A stretch of DNA of 47,373 nucleotides from Azoarcus sp. TTM-91 (GTDB lineage: Bacteria; Pseudomonadota; Gammaproteobacteria; Burkholderiales; Rhodocyclaceae): assembly GCF_012911025.1 (NCBI RefSeq), contig NZ_WUEI01000030.1, positions 1 through 47,373 on the forward strand. The letters are read 5' to 3'. The notes beneath the pieces were generated by a model that worked only from the letters and a program-made list of their open reading frames with translations, did no database searches and was not told where the DNA came from. The position numbers and the translations under genes were made by a program. Of the stretch, positions 15,113 through 23,514 are shown piece by piece; positions within the stretch are counted from its first letter, which is position 1; the number at the start of each line of letters is the position of its first letter.

Positions 15113-16703
15113 TTTCTGAGCTGCCTGTTCGGCAGTGAGCGTCGGCAGCGCGAGGAGGTCAGCGGTGCGCACTTTCTGAGCTGCCTGTTCGGCAGTGAGC
15201 TGGCCGTGGCATCCAGCCTCGCGGCCTGGGCGTTTCTGAGCTGCCTGTTCGGCAGTGAGCCAAGCGGCCTTGGCCGATGGCGGCGGTACTCATTTCTGAG
15301 CTGCCTGTTCGGCAGTGAGCAGGTCGATCAGGCTGGCGCCGACGAGGGGCGATTTCTGAGCTGCCTGTTCGGCAGTGAGCGCTTGGCTGGAAGAGCTGAC
15401 GCCAGCTCAACATTTCTGAGCTGCCTGTTCGGCAGTGAGCTCGATGAGCTGCTGACGGCCGGGCTGCCCAAGTTTTCTGAGCTGCCTGTTCGGCAGTGAG
15501 CGCCGGCTTGAGCGGTTTGCTCGGGCGTAGCACTTTCTGAGCTGCCTGTTCGGCAGTGAGCTGGCCAGACGCGAACGGCTACCGGTACTGGATTTTCTGA
15601 GCTGCCTGTTCGGCAGTGAGCTGGCGGAGAAGGGCGAGGAACTCATCCCCTTATTTCTGAGCTGCCTGTTCGGCAGTGAGCGTTGTCGGAGACATCGCCA
15701 CGGATGTCTCCCGTTTCTGAGCTGCCTGTTCGGCAGTGAGCGGGCCCCCAGATTTCGCGCACGTAGCGCAGGCTTTCTGAGCTGCCTGTTCGGCAGTGAG
15801 CGTCCGCCATCTGCACCACGTCGCCCGCCATGATTTCTGAGCTGCCTGTTCGGCAGTGAGCCCGCGCAGCGCGAAGTTGCAGGAGGCTGCATATTTCTGA
15901 GCTGCCTGTTCGGCAGTGAGCGGCAGCATGACCAAGCCCACGGCCCTGTACGTTTTCTGAGCTGCCTGTTCGGCAGTGAGCGCATGATTGCCCAGCTCGG
16001 CATCGCCCTCTTCTTTCTGAGCTGCCTGTTCGGCAGTGAGCTAGGCGTCGTACTCATGCTGGAAGAGCGGAACTTTCTGAGCTGCCTGTTCGGCAGTGAG
16101 CCCCTACAGCCTGGAACTGTGGGAGGCCGAGATTTTCTGAGCTGCCTGTTCGGCAGTGAGCACCCTGTTCGCCGCCTGGGTGGCCCCGCTCGTTTTCTGA
16201 GCTGCCTGTTCGGCAGTGAGCCCGCTGGTGGGGCGCCTGTTCATCCTCGGCATTTTCTGAGCTGCCTGTTCGGCAGTGAGCGGGCCACTGCGCCGCCTTT
16301 TCGGCTTTCTATTTTTCTGAGCTGCCTGTTCGGCAGTGAGCGCTTAACCTCAGGCACCTTCTGAGCTACATCATTTCTGAGCAGCCTGTTCGGCAGTGAG
16401 CGTTCCAGTCGATCGCCAGCTCCTCGAATACATTTTCTGAGCTGCCTGTTCGGCAGTGAGCTCTATTGGCCGCTCCGGCACTATCGCATCTCATTTCTGA
16501 GCTGCCTGTTCGGCAGTGAGCAGTCTCGCCCTCTGCGCTGCTGATGGCCTCATTTTCTGAGCTGCCTGTTCGGCAGTGAGCTCGAGCCCGTGGCGGATGT
16601 TTTGAATACCGCGATTTCTGAGCTGCCTGTTCGGCAGTGAGCTTCGCGGCCGGCAGCTTCGGCGTGGGCGAGGATTTTCTGAGCTGCCTGTTCGGCAGTG
16701 AGC
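15113..16703 (-). CRISPR. Type I-F CRISPR array, 27 repeats / 26 spacers, minus-strand orientation
   Basis: A 28-bp repeat recurs every 60 bp (61 bp at three places), leaving spacers of 32-33 bp. Read on the minus strand it begins GCTCACTGCCGAACA and ends GGCAGCTCAGAAA, with the I-F hairpin CTGCC-GAACA-GGCAG recognised by Cas6f. The array is transcribed leftward, away from cas1, with its leader at 16704-16771. Repeats are almost identical; the copy at 16374 has one T-to-A change. The array differs from the right-hand array at repeat positions 1, 2 and 12. Apparent reading frames through it are repeat translations and not genes. Confidence 0.98.
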
Positions 16704-16771
16704 TAGACAAAACCAGAACCAACCCACTAATTTTTAAAGAAAAAACACCAAGACCCCTCTTCAGACCCAAA
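16704..16771 (-). promoter_or_regulatory. CRISPR leader of the left array
   Basis: On the minus strand, TTTGGGT (16765-16771), then 25 bases, CTTTAAAAAT (16730-16739), then 26 bases ending in TCTA, then the first repeat. The same two blocks with identical spacings precede the right array, which supports a shared leader needed for transcription and spacer insertion. The rest of the gap to cas1 (16772-16966) must also hold the divergent cas1 promoter; no confident -10/-35 pair was found. Confidence 0.8.
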
Positions 16772-16966
16772 TTTTCCCCCGCAGCCAAAGCCCATATGCC
16801 GCAAGGCCTCTGGAGTATGCGTGGAAAAGAGGGTCGGCGGCGGGGATCGCCATCTATTCGCATCCGGCCGCGAAAAAACTCACAGCCCAGCATATCTCTG
16901 TATGCAGGATGAAATTCACCAATGCCATCATCTCCTTGCCCACCAATGCCAAAGATATAAGCAAAA

Positions 16967-17944
16967 ATGCAGCCGTTCTCATCGGGCGACCTCAAGACCA
17001 TCCTGCACTCCAAGCGCGCCAATCTCTATTACCTGGAGCATTGCCGGGTGCTGGTCAATGGTGGCCGGGTGGAGTACGTAACGGATCAAGGAAAACAATC
17101 CCTGTACTGGAACATACCCATCGCCAATACAACCACGCTGCTGCTCGGTACCGGAACATCCATCACCCAGGCTGCGATGCGGGAACTGGGCAAAGCCGGT
17201 GTGATGGTGGGATTCTGCGGCGGAGGCGGCACGCCGCTCTACACCGCCGGCGAACGGGATGTGGATATCGCCTGGCTATCGCCCCAGAGCGAATACCGCC
17301 CCACCGAGTACCTGCAGAACTGGGTGCGTTTCTGGTTTGACGACAATCTGCGGCTGGCTGCCGCCAAGGCCTTCCAGCAGGCTCGCCTCGATCGCATTGC
17401 CGATCACTGGAGCACCAGCCGGGCACTTGCAGAAGCGGGTTTCACTACGACTCGCGAGAGATTGCTATCTGCGCTGGAAGCCTCCCGGCGCGAGATCGAC
17501 AAGGCAGCGAACAACACCGCATTGCTCACTGAAGAAGCCCGGCTCACCAAGAAGCTCTTCAAACTCGCCTGCGACAGCACCGGTTACGGCGACTTCGTCC
17601 GCGCCAAGAACGGCGAGGGCGGAGACCCTGCGAACCGCTTCCTCGACCATGGCAATTACCTTGCCTACGGCTTGGGTGCGACTGCCGCCTGGGTGCTGGG
17701 CTTGCCCCACGGGCTTGCGGTGCTTCACGGCAAGACTCGGCGCGGCGGCCTCGTGTTCGACATCGCCGACCTGATCAAGGACGCAGTCATTCTTCCTCAG
17801 GCTTTCCTCTCCGCCATGCGGGGCGACGATGAGCAGACTTTCCGGGAAAACTGTATCGGCAGCCTGGTGCAGACGGAATCACTGGACTTCATGATCGACA
17901 CGTTGAAGGCAATCGCAAGCAGCATCGGAGCCCAAGCCGGATGA
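16967..17944 (+). CDS. cas1: Cas1 integrase, type I-F
   Basis: CRISPR adaptation integrase, 325 residues, that with the Cas2 part of Cas2/3 inserts new spacers at the leader end of the arrays. The opening SSGDLKTILHSKRANLYYLE and the block GTGTSITQAAMRELGKAG are hallmarks of I-F Cas1. The metal-binding residues fall at E190 (LLTEEARL), H254 (LAVLHGKTRRGG) and D268 (LVFDIADLIKD), the positions known for Pseudomonas aeruginosa Cas1. It overlaps the cas2-3 start by four bases (ATGA). The ribosome site is weak. It is divergent from the left array. Confidence 0.97.
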   Translation: MQPFSSGDLKTILHSKRANLYYLEHCRVLVNGGRVEYVTDQGKQSLYWNIPIANTTTLLLGTGTSITQAAMRELGKAGVMVGFCGGGGTPLYTAGERDVDIAWLSPQSEYRPTEYLQNWVRFWFDDNLRLAAAKAFQQARLDRIADHWSTSRALAEAGFTTTRERLLSALEASRREIDKAANNTALLTEEARLTKKLFKLACDSTGYGDFVRAKNGEGGDPANRFLDHGNYLAYGLGATAAWVLGLPHGLAVLHGKTRRGGLVFDIADLIKDAVILPQAFLSAMRGDDEQTFRENCIGSLVQTESLDFMIDTLKAIASSIGAQAG

Positions 17945-20900
17945 ATGTGCTGCTGATCTCCCAGTGCAGCAAGAAGGCCCTCACCGAAACCCGCCGCATC
18001 CTCGATCAGTTTGCCGAACGGCGCGGCGACCGGACCTGGCAGACGCCCATCACCCAGGCCGGGCTGGAAACGCTACACCGCCTGCTGCGCAAGACCGCCC
18101 GCAAGAACACGGCGGTGGCCTGCCACTGGATACGCGGCAAGGATCACAGCGAACTGCTGTGGATCGTGGGCGACGCCCGCCAGTTCAACGCCCAGGGTGC
18201 CACGCCCACCAACAGCACCCGCCGCAACGTGCTGCGCAGCCAGGACGAAAACGACTGGCACTCACTGCAGACCCTGCATCTGCTGGCCTCGCTGGCAGCA
18301 CTGCTGCACGACCTCGGCAAGGCCTGCAGCGCTTTCCAGGATCGCCTGCGCCAGCACACGGCTGGCGAGCGCAACCTCTACCGCCACGAGTGGATCAGCC
18401 TGCGGCTGTTCCAGGCCTTCGTCGGTGAGGATGATGACGCCGGCTGGCTGCAGCGCCTTGTTTCGCCTACTGCCGACGACGATGCCAGCTGGCTCGCACC
18501 TGACCGTCTGCGGTGCGACGGCCAAAGCCCGGCTGCAGCGCAGTCCAAACCCTTTGCCTGCCTGCCCCCGGTCGCCCGTGCGGTCGGTTGGCTGGTGCTT
18601 ACCCACCACCGCCTGCCACTGATGCCAGCCACAGACCAACCCGGCCGCTGGCTGGGCGAACGGCTCACGGATTTCCGCAGCAGTCGTCTCGATACCCTGC
18701 TGAACGACATCGACGCCAGTTGGAACGAGTTGCCCAGCCCCGCGACGGACATGGCCATCCAGCCCTACTGGCACTTCAAGCACGGCCTGCCGGTCAGCGA
18801 ACCGGCATGGCGCAAACGGGCCGCGCGCCTCGCCAGCCGCCTGCTGCCACTAGCGCAGGCCGGGCAAGCGCCGGACTGGCTCGAAGATCCCTACCTGATG
18901 CACCTCTCACGCCTGGCCTTGATGCTGGCGGATCATCACTACTCCAGCCTCACCGATTCCAGCGCCCGCAGCGACCTCAACCCCGCCTACCCCCTGCATG
19001 CCAACACAAACCGCCGTGACGGCAGCCTGAACCAGACGCTGGACGAACACCTGCTCGGCGTGGCCCGCCATGCCGGCGCCGTAGTCCATGCCCTCCCCGG
19101 CTTCGAGCGCCACCTGCCCCGGCTGGCCCGCCACAAAGGCCTGCGCCGGCGCAGTAGCGACCCACGCTTCCGCTGGCAGGACAGTGCCGCCGACCTCGCC
19201 GGTGCCATGCGCGGCGCCTCCGTCGATCACGGCGCCTTCATCGTCAACATGGCATCCACCGGCTGCGGCAAGACGCTGGCAAACGCCCGCATCATGAATG
19301 CGCTGGCCGACCCCGTGCAGGGCATGCGCTGCGCCTTCGCCCTCGGCCTGCGCACCCTCACGCTGCAGACCGGGCAGGCTTTCCGCAGTCTGCTTGGCTT
19401 GGGCGAACATGAGCTCGCCATCCGCGTCGGCGGCGCCGCCAGCCGCGAACTGTTCGAACGCCATGTCCGCGAGGCCGAGAACAGCGGCTCCGCCTCAACC
19501 CAGGCGCTGCTGCCGGAAGATGGCGGCGTGCTGTTCGAGGGCAACGATGCCCATCCCCTGCTGCAGCGCCTCAGCCGCGATCCGCAGGTACGCGCGCTGA
19601 TAGGCGCGCCGCTGCTGGTGTGCACCGTGGATCACCTGACTCCCGCAACCGAAAGCGCGCGCGGCGGCCATCAGATCGCGCCCATGCTGCGGCTCATGAG
19701 CGGCGACCTTGTGCTGGACGAGCCCGACGACTTCGACATCGACGACCTGCCCGCCCTCACCCGCCTGGTGCACTGGGCGGGCCTGCTCGGCAGCCGCGTC
19801 CTGCTGTCCTCCGCCACCCTGCCGCCTGCGCTGGTCGAAGGCCTGTTCGAGGCCTATCTGGAAGGCCGCCGCCACTTCCAGCGCCATCGCGGCAGCACGC
19901 CCGGGCAGGCGCCCGAGGTCTGCTGCGCCTGGGTGGACGAGTTCAATCAACAGCGCCATGACTGCACCGACACGCAGTCCTTCGCTGCCGCCCACCTCGC
20001 CTTCGCCCGCAGTCGCCATGCCCAGTTGGCCGAACAAGCCGTGCGCCGGCGCGCCGAACTGCTGGTGCTGCAACTGGACAACAGCACCGAGCGCGCCCAG
20101 CCTCGTCCCGCCTTGGCCCGGCGCATGCTCGACGCCGCCCTGCGGCTGCACGCCGACCACCATGAGATCGACCCTCGCAGCGGCAAGCGAGTGAGTTTCG
20201 GCCTCATGCGCATGGCAAACATCTCACCGCTGGTCGATGTCGCGCTTGCGCTGTACGGCCAGGGCGCGCCAGCGGGGGTACGCATCCACCTCTGCACCTA
20301 CCACGCCCAGTTCCCTTTGGTGCTGCGCTCGGCCATCGAACATGAGCTGGATGCCTGCCTGGACCGCCGACAGCCGCAAGCCGTATTCAGCCGCGCCATC
20401 ATTCGCGCCGCGCTGGATGCAGCCACAGAAGCCGATCACCTGTTCATCGTGCTCGGCTCCCCGGTTACTGAGGTAGGCCGGGATCATGACTACGACTGGG
20501 CAGTGGTCGAGCCCTCCTCCATGCGCTCGCTGATCCAGCTCGCCGGCCGTGTGCGGAGACATCGCCCCGGTGCAGTCGCACAAGCCAATCTCCTGGTGCT
20601 CGACACCAACCTGCGTGGCATCGAACGCCCCGGCAAACCCGCCTTCTGCCGGCCCGGCTTCGAGGACGAGGGCACCTTCCGCCTCGACAACCACCGGCTC
20701 GGAGACCTACTGGCCGAACACGAATACGCCGCCATCGACGCCCGCCCCCGCCTGCTACCGCGCGAAGACGCGCCGCTCGCCCCGCGCCAACGGCTCGTCG
20801 ATCTGGAACACGCCCGCATGCAGGCTCAGATGCGCCCGCAGCCCGGTGCCACCCTCACCGCAGCGCAGATCCGCAAGGGCGCCAAGGCCACCGCGCCGCT

Positions 20901-21303
20901 CAACGCCACCAGTTTCTGGCGTCATCCACAGGCCATGCTGACGGCCGCGCTACCCCAGCAACAGCCCTTCCGCGCCGATCCCGTCCGACGCATCGACCTC
21001 GTGTTGCTGCCGGACGAGGAGGGCGGCACCCGCTTGCACCGCATCACCCAGGATCGCAGGCAAGGAGAGGACTACCTGGTGGAGATAGAAGCCTGCCGGC
21101 TCCATCGCGTAGGCAGCGAATGCTTCAACGGCTTACGCATCGGCCCGTGGGCGCATGCCGATTACCTTGGCGCCCTGACCGAACTGGCGGAGGAGCGCGA
21201 CATGCCCCTGGAAGCCTGCGCCCGCCGCTACGGCACACTGAGCCTGCCCGACAGCGAACAGGGTTGGCGCTACCACCCGTGGTTGGGGTTCAGCCGCAAA
21301 TGA
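17941..21303 (+). CDS. cas3: Cas2-Cas3 fusion helicase-nuclease, type I-F
   Basis: A 1120-residue fusion typical of type I-F. Residues 1 to about 95 form the Cas2 domain (MNVLLISQCSKKALTETRRI). The HD nuclease begins with ASLAALLHDLGKACSAFQ (H123, D124). The superfamily 2 helicase shows Walker A (MASTGCGKTLANARIMNAL), motif II as LVLDEPDDFD, motif III (LLSSATLPP) and motif VI (QLAGRVRRHRPG). With Cas1 it takes part in adaptation; recruited by the Csy complex it unwinds and degrades target DNA. The gene is intact. Downstream, instead of running directly into csy1, it faces a convergent toxin-antitoxin pair after 41 bases. Confidence 0.97.
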   Translation: MNVLLISQCSKKALTETRRILDQFAERRGDRTWQTPITQAGLETLHRLLRKTARKNTAVACHWIRGKDHSELLWIVGDARQFNAQGATPTNSTRRNVLRSQDENDWHSLQTLHLLASLAALLHDLGKACSAFQDRLRQHTAGERNLYRHEWISLRLFQAFVGEDDDAGWLQRLVSPTADDDASWLAPDRLRCDGQSPAAAQSKPFACLPPVARAVGWLVLTHHRLPLMPATDQPGRWLGERLTDFRSSRLDTLLNDIDASWNELPSPATDMAIQPYWHFKHGLPVSEPAWRKRAARLASRLLPLAQAGQAPDWLEDPYLMHLSRLALMLADHHYSSLTDSSARSDLNPAYPLHANTNRRDGSLNQTLDEHLLGVARHAGAVVHALPGFERHLPRLARHKGLRRRSSDPRFRWQDSAADLAGAMRGASVDHGAFIVNMASTGCGKTLANARIMNALADPVQGMRCAFALGLRTLTLQTGQAFRSLLGLGEHELAIRVGGAASRELFERHVREAENSGSASTQALLPEDGGVLFEGNDAHPLLQRLSRDPQVRALIGAPLLVCTVDHLTPATESARGGHQIAPMLRLMSGDLVLDEPDDFDIDDLPALTRLVHWAGLLGSRVLLSSATLPPALVEGLFEAYLEGRRHFQRHRGSTPGQAPEVCCAWVDEFNQQRHDCTDTQSFAAAHLAFARSRHAQLAEQAVRRRAELLVLQLDNSTERAQPRPALARRMLDAALRLHADHHEIDPRSGKRVSFGLMRMANISPLVDVALALYGQGAPAGVRIHLCTYHAQFPLVLRSAIEHELDACLDRRQPQAVFSRAIIRAALDAATEADHLFIVLGSPVTEVGRDHDYDWAVVEPSSMRSLIQLAGRVRRHRPGAVAQANLLVLDTNLRGIERPGKPAFCRPGFEDEGTFRLDNHRLGDLLAEHEYAAIDARPRLLPREDAPLAPRQRLVDLEHARMQAQMRPQPGATLTAAQIRKGAKATAPLNATSFWRHPQAMLTAALPQQQPFRADPVRRIDLVLLPDEEGGTRLHRITQDRRQGEDYLVEIEACRLHRVGSECFNGLRIGPWAHADYLGALTELAEERDMPLEACARRYGTLSLPDSEQGWRYHPWLGFSRK

Positions 21304-21344
21304 TGATTAGGAAGGCAAGCGCAACGCGTCAGACGACGAAAAGC

Positions 21345-21710
21345 TCAAGCCGCTCCTTGCTGGGCGGCTTCGAGCACAGCCGGCAATGCTGCCTTCAAAC
21401 CGGGCAAAGCCTCGGCCACCGTCGTCCAGACAATATCGAGATCCATCTCGAAATAGCCATGCGCAATGCGGTTGCGCATGCCTTTCATGCTCGACCAGGG
21501 GACTTCCGGGTGAAGGCCGGCAAACCCGCTGTCGTGCTCCAGCACCTTCGCAGCAAGCTCACCGATCAGCAGCAGGTTCAACACCACCGCCTGCTGGGTG
21601 CGACGCTCCGCAATGAACGCTTGCCGGTCCATGCCTTCGACGTACTCCAATGCCTGCGCAACCGCCTCCTGCATCTGCTGCAGCCAAAGTTGCAGGCGCA
21701 CATGCGTCAC
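21345..21710 (-). CDS. hepT: HepT-like HEPN-domain toxin (DUF86)
   Basis: A 121-residue all-helical HEPN protein. The RNase motif is R79-N-R-I-A-H84-G-Y86, which fits the R-x4-H-x-Y motif of HepT toxins where the Tyr is modified by the cognate nucleotidyltransferase. In the type VII systems described, HepT is an mRNA or tRNA ribonuclease and MntA neutralises it by attaching AMP units to that Tyr. Its ATG overlaps the end of the mntA-like gene by four bases. It lies on the strand opposite to the cas genes, inside the I-F operon between cas2-3 and csy1, an unusual position. Confidence 0.9.
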   Translation of the reverse strand: MTHVRLQLWLQQMQEAVAQALEYVEGMDRQAFIAERRTQQAVVLNLLLIGELAAKVLEHDSGFAGLHPEVPWSSMKGMRNRIAHGYFEMDLDIVWTTVAEALPGLKAALPAVLEAAQQGAA

Positions 21711-22024
21711 AGCGGTCTGGCCTCGGTAACGACCTGCTCACGGATGGCCGGCGGTAAATCACCCGGCGTCACGACATCTACCGGCACCCCGAGCAGACCT
21801 TCCAGCTCGACCTGCAAGCCGCCGAGATCGAACAAGGTGGCGCCCGGCAGTGCGTCCACCAGCAGATCGAGATCGCTGCCTTCCTTATCCGTCCCATGCA
21901 GTACCGAACCGAACACCCGGGGATTCGCCGTACGGAAACGCGGGGCGAGGGCAAGGACGAGGTTTCTCTTCTGCGAAAGCGCCTCTGACGGCCTCATGTT
22001 TTCTGCACTCCGAGATGCGCTCAT
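21707..22024 (-). CDS. mntA: MntA-like minimal nucleotidyltransferase antitoxin
   Basis: A short nucleotidyltransferase of 105 residues with the signature G39-S40-x10-D51-L-D53 (VFGSVLHGTDKEGSDLDLLV) of MNT antitoxins. It should AMPylate the adjacent HepT toxin. The start is uncertain: the first ATG (22024) has almost no leader except the CRISPR-repeat-like hairpin that abuts it, while a second ATG ten codons in (21997) has GGAG ten bases upstream and gives a 96-residue protein. With the second start the hairpin lies in the 5' untranslated region. It is divergent from csy1, so the 120 bases between them must hold both promoters. Confidence 0.88.
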   Translation of the reverse strand: MSASRSAENMRPSEALSQKRNLVLALAPRFRTANPRVFGSVLHGTDKEGSDLDLLVDALPGATLFDLGGLQVELEGLLGVPVDVVTPGDLPPAIREQVVTEARPL

Positions 22025-22025
22025 T

Positions 22026-22045
22026 AGCTGCCTGACGGCAGTAGA
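22026..22045 (-). repeat. CRISPR-repeat-like hairpin at the 5' end of mntA
   Basis: Read in the mntA sense, TCTACTGCCGTCAGGCAGCT is followed by AATGAG. Compared with the repeat core ACTGCCGCACAGGCAGCT it has 16 matches, one mismatch and a one-base deletion in the loop, keeping the full 5-bp stem CTGCC/GGCAG. The sequence just 3' of the stem (CTAA) equals that of the P. aeruginosa I-F repeat. It is a candidate Cas6f (Csy4) binding or cleavage site in the mntA-hepT transcript, or a relic of a repeat. No second repeat copy was found at one unit distance. Confidence 0.7.
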
Positions 22046-22146
22046 TCCGACTCACACGTCTAGCGGTACATCGCGTTGGATTCTCCCACACACCTCCACC
22101 CTTGCACCAAACAGCCCTTCTCTGACTTTTCCTAGAGGTTGAGCCG

Positions 22147-23514
22147 ATGAAACAAGACCAGCCCGAAGCTCCGCGACAAAGGAACTTCGCCGTCGCGATC
22201 GATGAGTTCTTAAAGGCTCGCCTCGACGCCAAGCTCGAAAAGCTCGCCAACGATGACCCCAAGCGCGATGAACTCATCGCCCAGCACACCCGCCCGACCT
22301 GGCTAGCCGACGCGGCGCGGCGGGTGGCGCAGATTCAGGCCGTCACCCATGCGCTCAAGCCGATGCACCCGGATGCGCGCGGCACCAACCTTTACTGCGC
22401 CCCCGGATCCCTGCCGGCGCACGCCGAAGTCGGCAGCCACGTACTAGGCCCGCACTTCGACGGCGATGTGGTCGGCAATGCCGCAGCGCTCGACGTCTAC
22501 AAGCTGCTCAAGCTGGAAATCGACGGCCACAGCCTGCTGCACTGGCTGCAGGCCGGCGATGCAGACGCGCTGGCCGCACTGGACGATGACACCACCACCG
22601 CCCAAGCCTGGGCTGACGCCTTCACCGGCATCACCCGCCCCCGCAGCACCTCGGCCGCCTCTCATCCGCTGGCCAAGCAGCTTTACTGGATGATCGGCGA
22701 CGACGCCGCCGATGACCGCCACTACCACCTACTCGCGCCGCTGTATGCCAGCTCCCTCGCCCACGCCGTCTTCCTGCGCATCGAGGACGACCGCTTCGGT
22801 GAAGCCGCCAAGGCCGCACGCCAGGCCCGGCGCGACGGCGAGGACCATGCCAGCGGTTACCGCGACTACCCCGGCCTCGCGGTGCAGAAGCTGGGAGGCA
22901 CCAAGCCGCAGAACATCAGCCAGCTGAACAGCGAACGCCGCGGCGGCAACTACCTTCTCGCCTCACTGCCACCACAGTGGCGAGCCAGAACGCTTAGCCC
23001 GCCCTTGCGCACCGAAAGCGTCTTCCCCCGCTTCGGCCGCCAGCCCGAGGTGCGCAAGACCGTCCGCGAATTGCGTGACTTCCTGCGAAGTGACCCGCCT
23101 TCGACGCTGGAAACCCGTCAGCGCCGTGAGGCACTGGTAGATGACTTGATCGACGCCCTGGTGGCCTACGCTCAGCCGCTGCAGGAAGAACTGCCGGCCG
23201 GCTGGAGCGCCGACGCCGATTGCCGCCTGGAAGCCTGCGAACGCCTCTGGCTGGACCCGGGCCGTGCCAGCGAGGAAGCCGGCGATGCCGCCTTCGCGGC
23301 GGATTGGCAGTTCATGGACTGGCCGGCGGATATCGGCAACCGTTTCGCCAACTGGCTCAACCACCAGCTCGACCGCCTGCTGCCGGTCGGCGACGTGGAA
23401 GCCCGCCAATGGGAAACCGAACTGCTGCTGCACAGCCGCTGGGCTGACCAACTGCACCGCCAGCGGCGCGAGGCGGAAGCGCCCACCGCCATCCCAACCA
23501 GGAGGACACGCTGA
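22147..23514 (+). CDS. csy1: Csy1 (Cas8f), large subunit of the I-F surveillance complex
   Basis: A 455-residue subunit of the crRNA-guided Csy complex. With Csy2 it holds the 5' handle of the crRNA and reads the protospacer-adjacent motif. Family hallmarks are the N-terminal FLKARLDAKLEKL, the THALKPMHPDARGTNLYC segment, and the C-terminal region with FPRFGRQPEVRKTVRELRDF. AGAGG lies about ten bases before the ATG. It opens a tight csy1-4 run (one-base overlap TGATG with csy2). Because the toxin-antitoxin genes separate it from cas2-3, it probably has its own promoter in 22046-22146, but no confident motif was seen. Confidence 0.95.
   Translation: MKQDQPEAPRQRNFAVAIDEFLKARLDAKLEKLANDDPKRDELIAQHTRPTWLADAARRVAQIQAVTHALKPMHPDARGTNLYCAPGSLPAHAEVGSHVLGPHFDGDVVGNAAALDVYKLLKLEIDGHSLLHWLQAGDADALAALDDDTTTAQAWADAFTGITRPRSTSAASHPLAKQLYWMIGDDAADDRHYHLLAPLYASSLAHAVFLRIEDDRFGEAAKAARQARRDGEDHASGYRDYPGLAVQKLGGTKPQNISQLNSERRGGNYLLASLPPQWRARTLSPPLRTESVFPRFGRQPEVRKTVRELRDFLRSDPPSTLETRQRREALVDDLIDALVAYAQPLQEELPAGWSADADCRLEACERLWLDPGRASEEAGDAAFAADWQFMDWPADIGNRFANWLNHQLDRLLPVGDVEARQWETELLLHSRWADQLHRQRREAEAPTAIPTRRTR

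Noticed and set aside
15113..16703. Long reading frames across the left array that read as repeated LTAEQAAQK, FLSCLFGSE or SLPNRQLRK peptides
   Set aside because: They are translations of the 60-bp CRISPR units in several frames; no ribosome site or independent coding pattern.
21345..22024. Toxin-antitoxin pair as an anti-CRISPR or anti-CRISPR-associated regulator
   Set aside because: Both proteins carry clear HEPN and nucleotidyltransferase catalytic motifs; no Aca-type helix-turn-helix is present.
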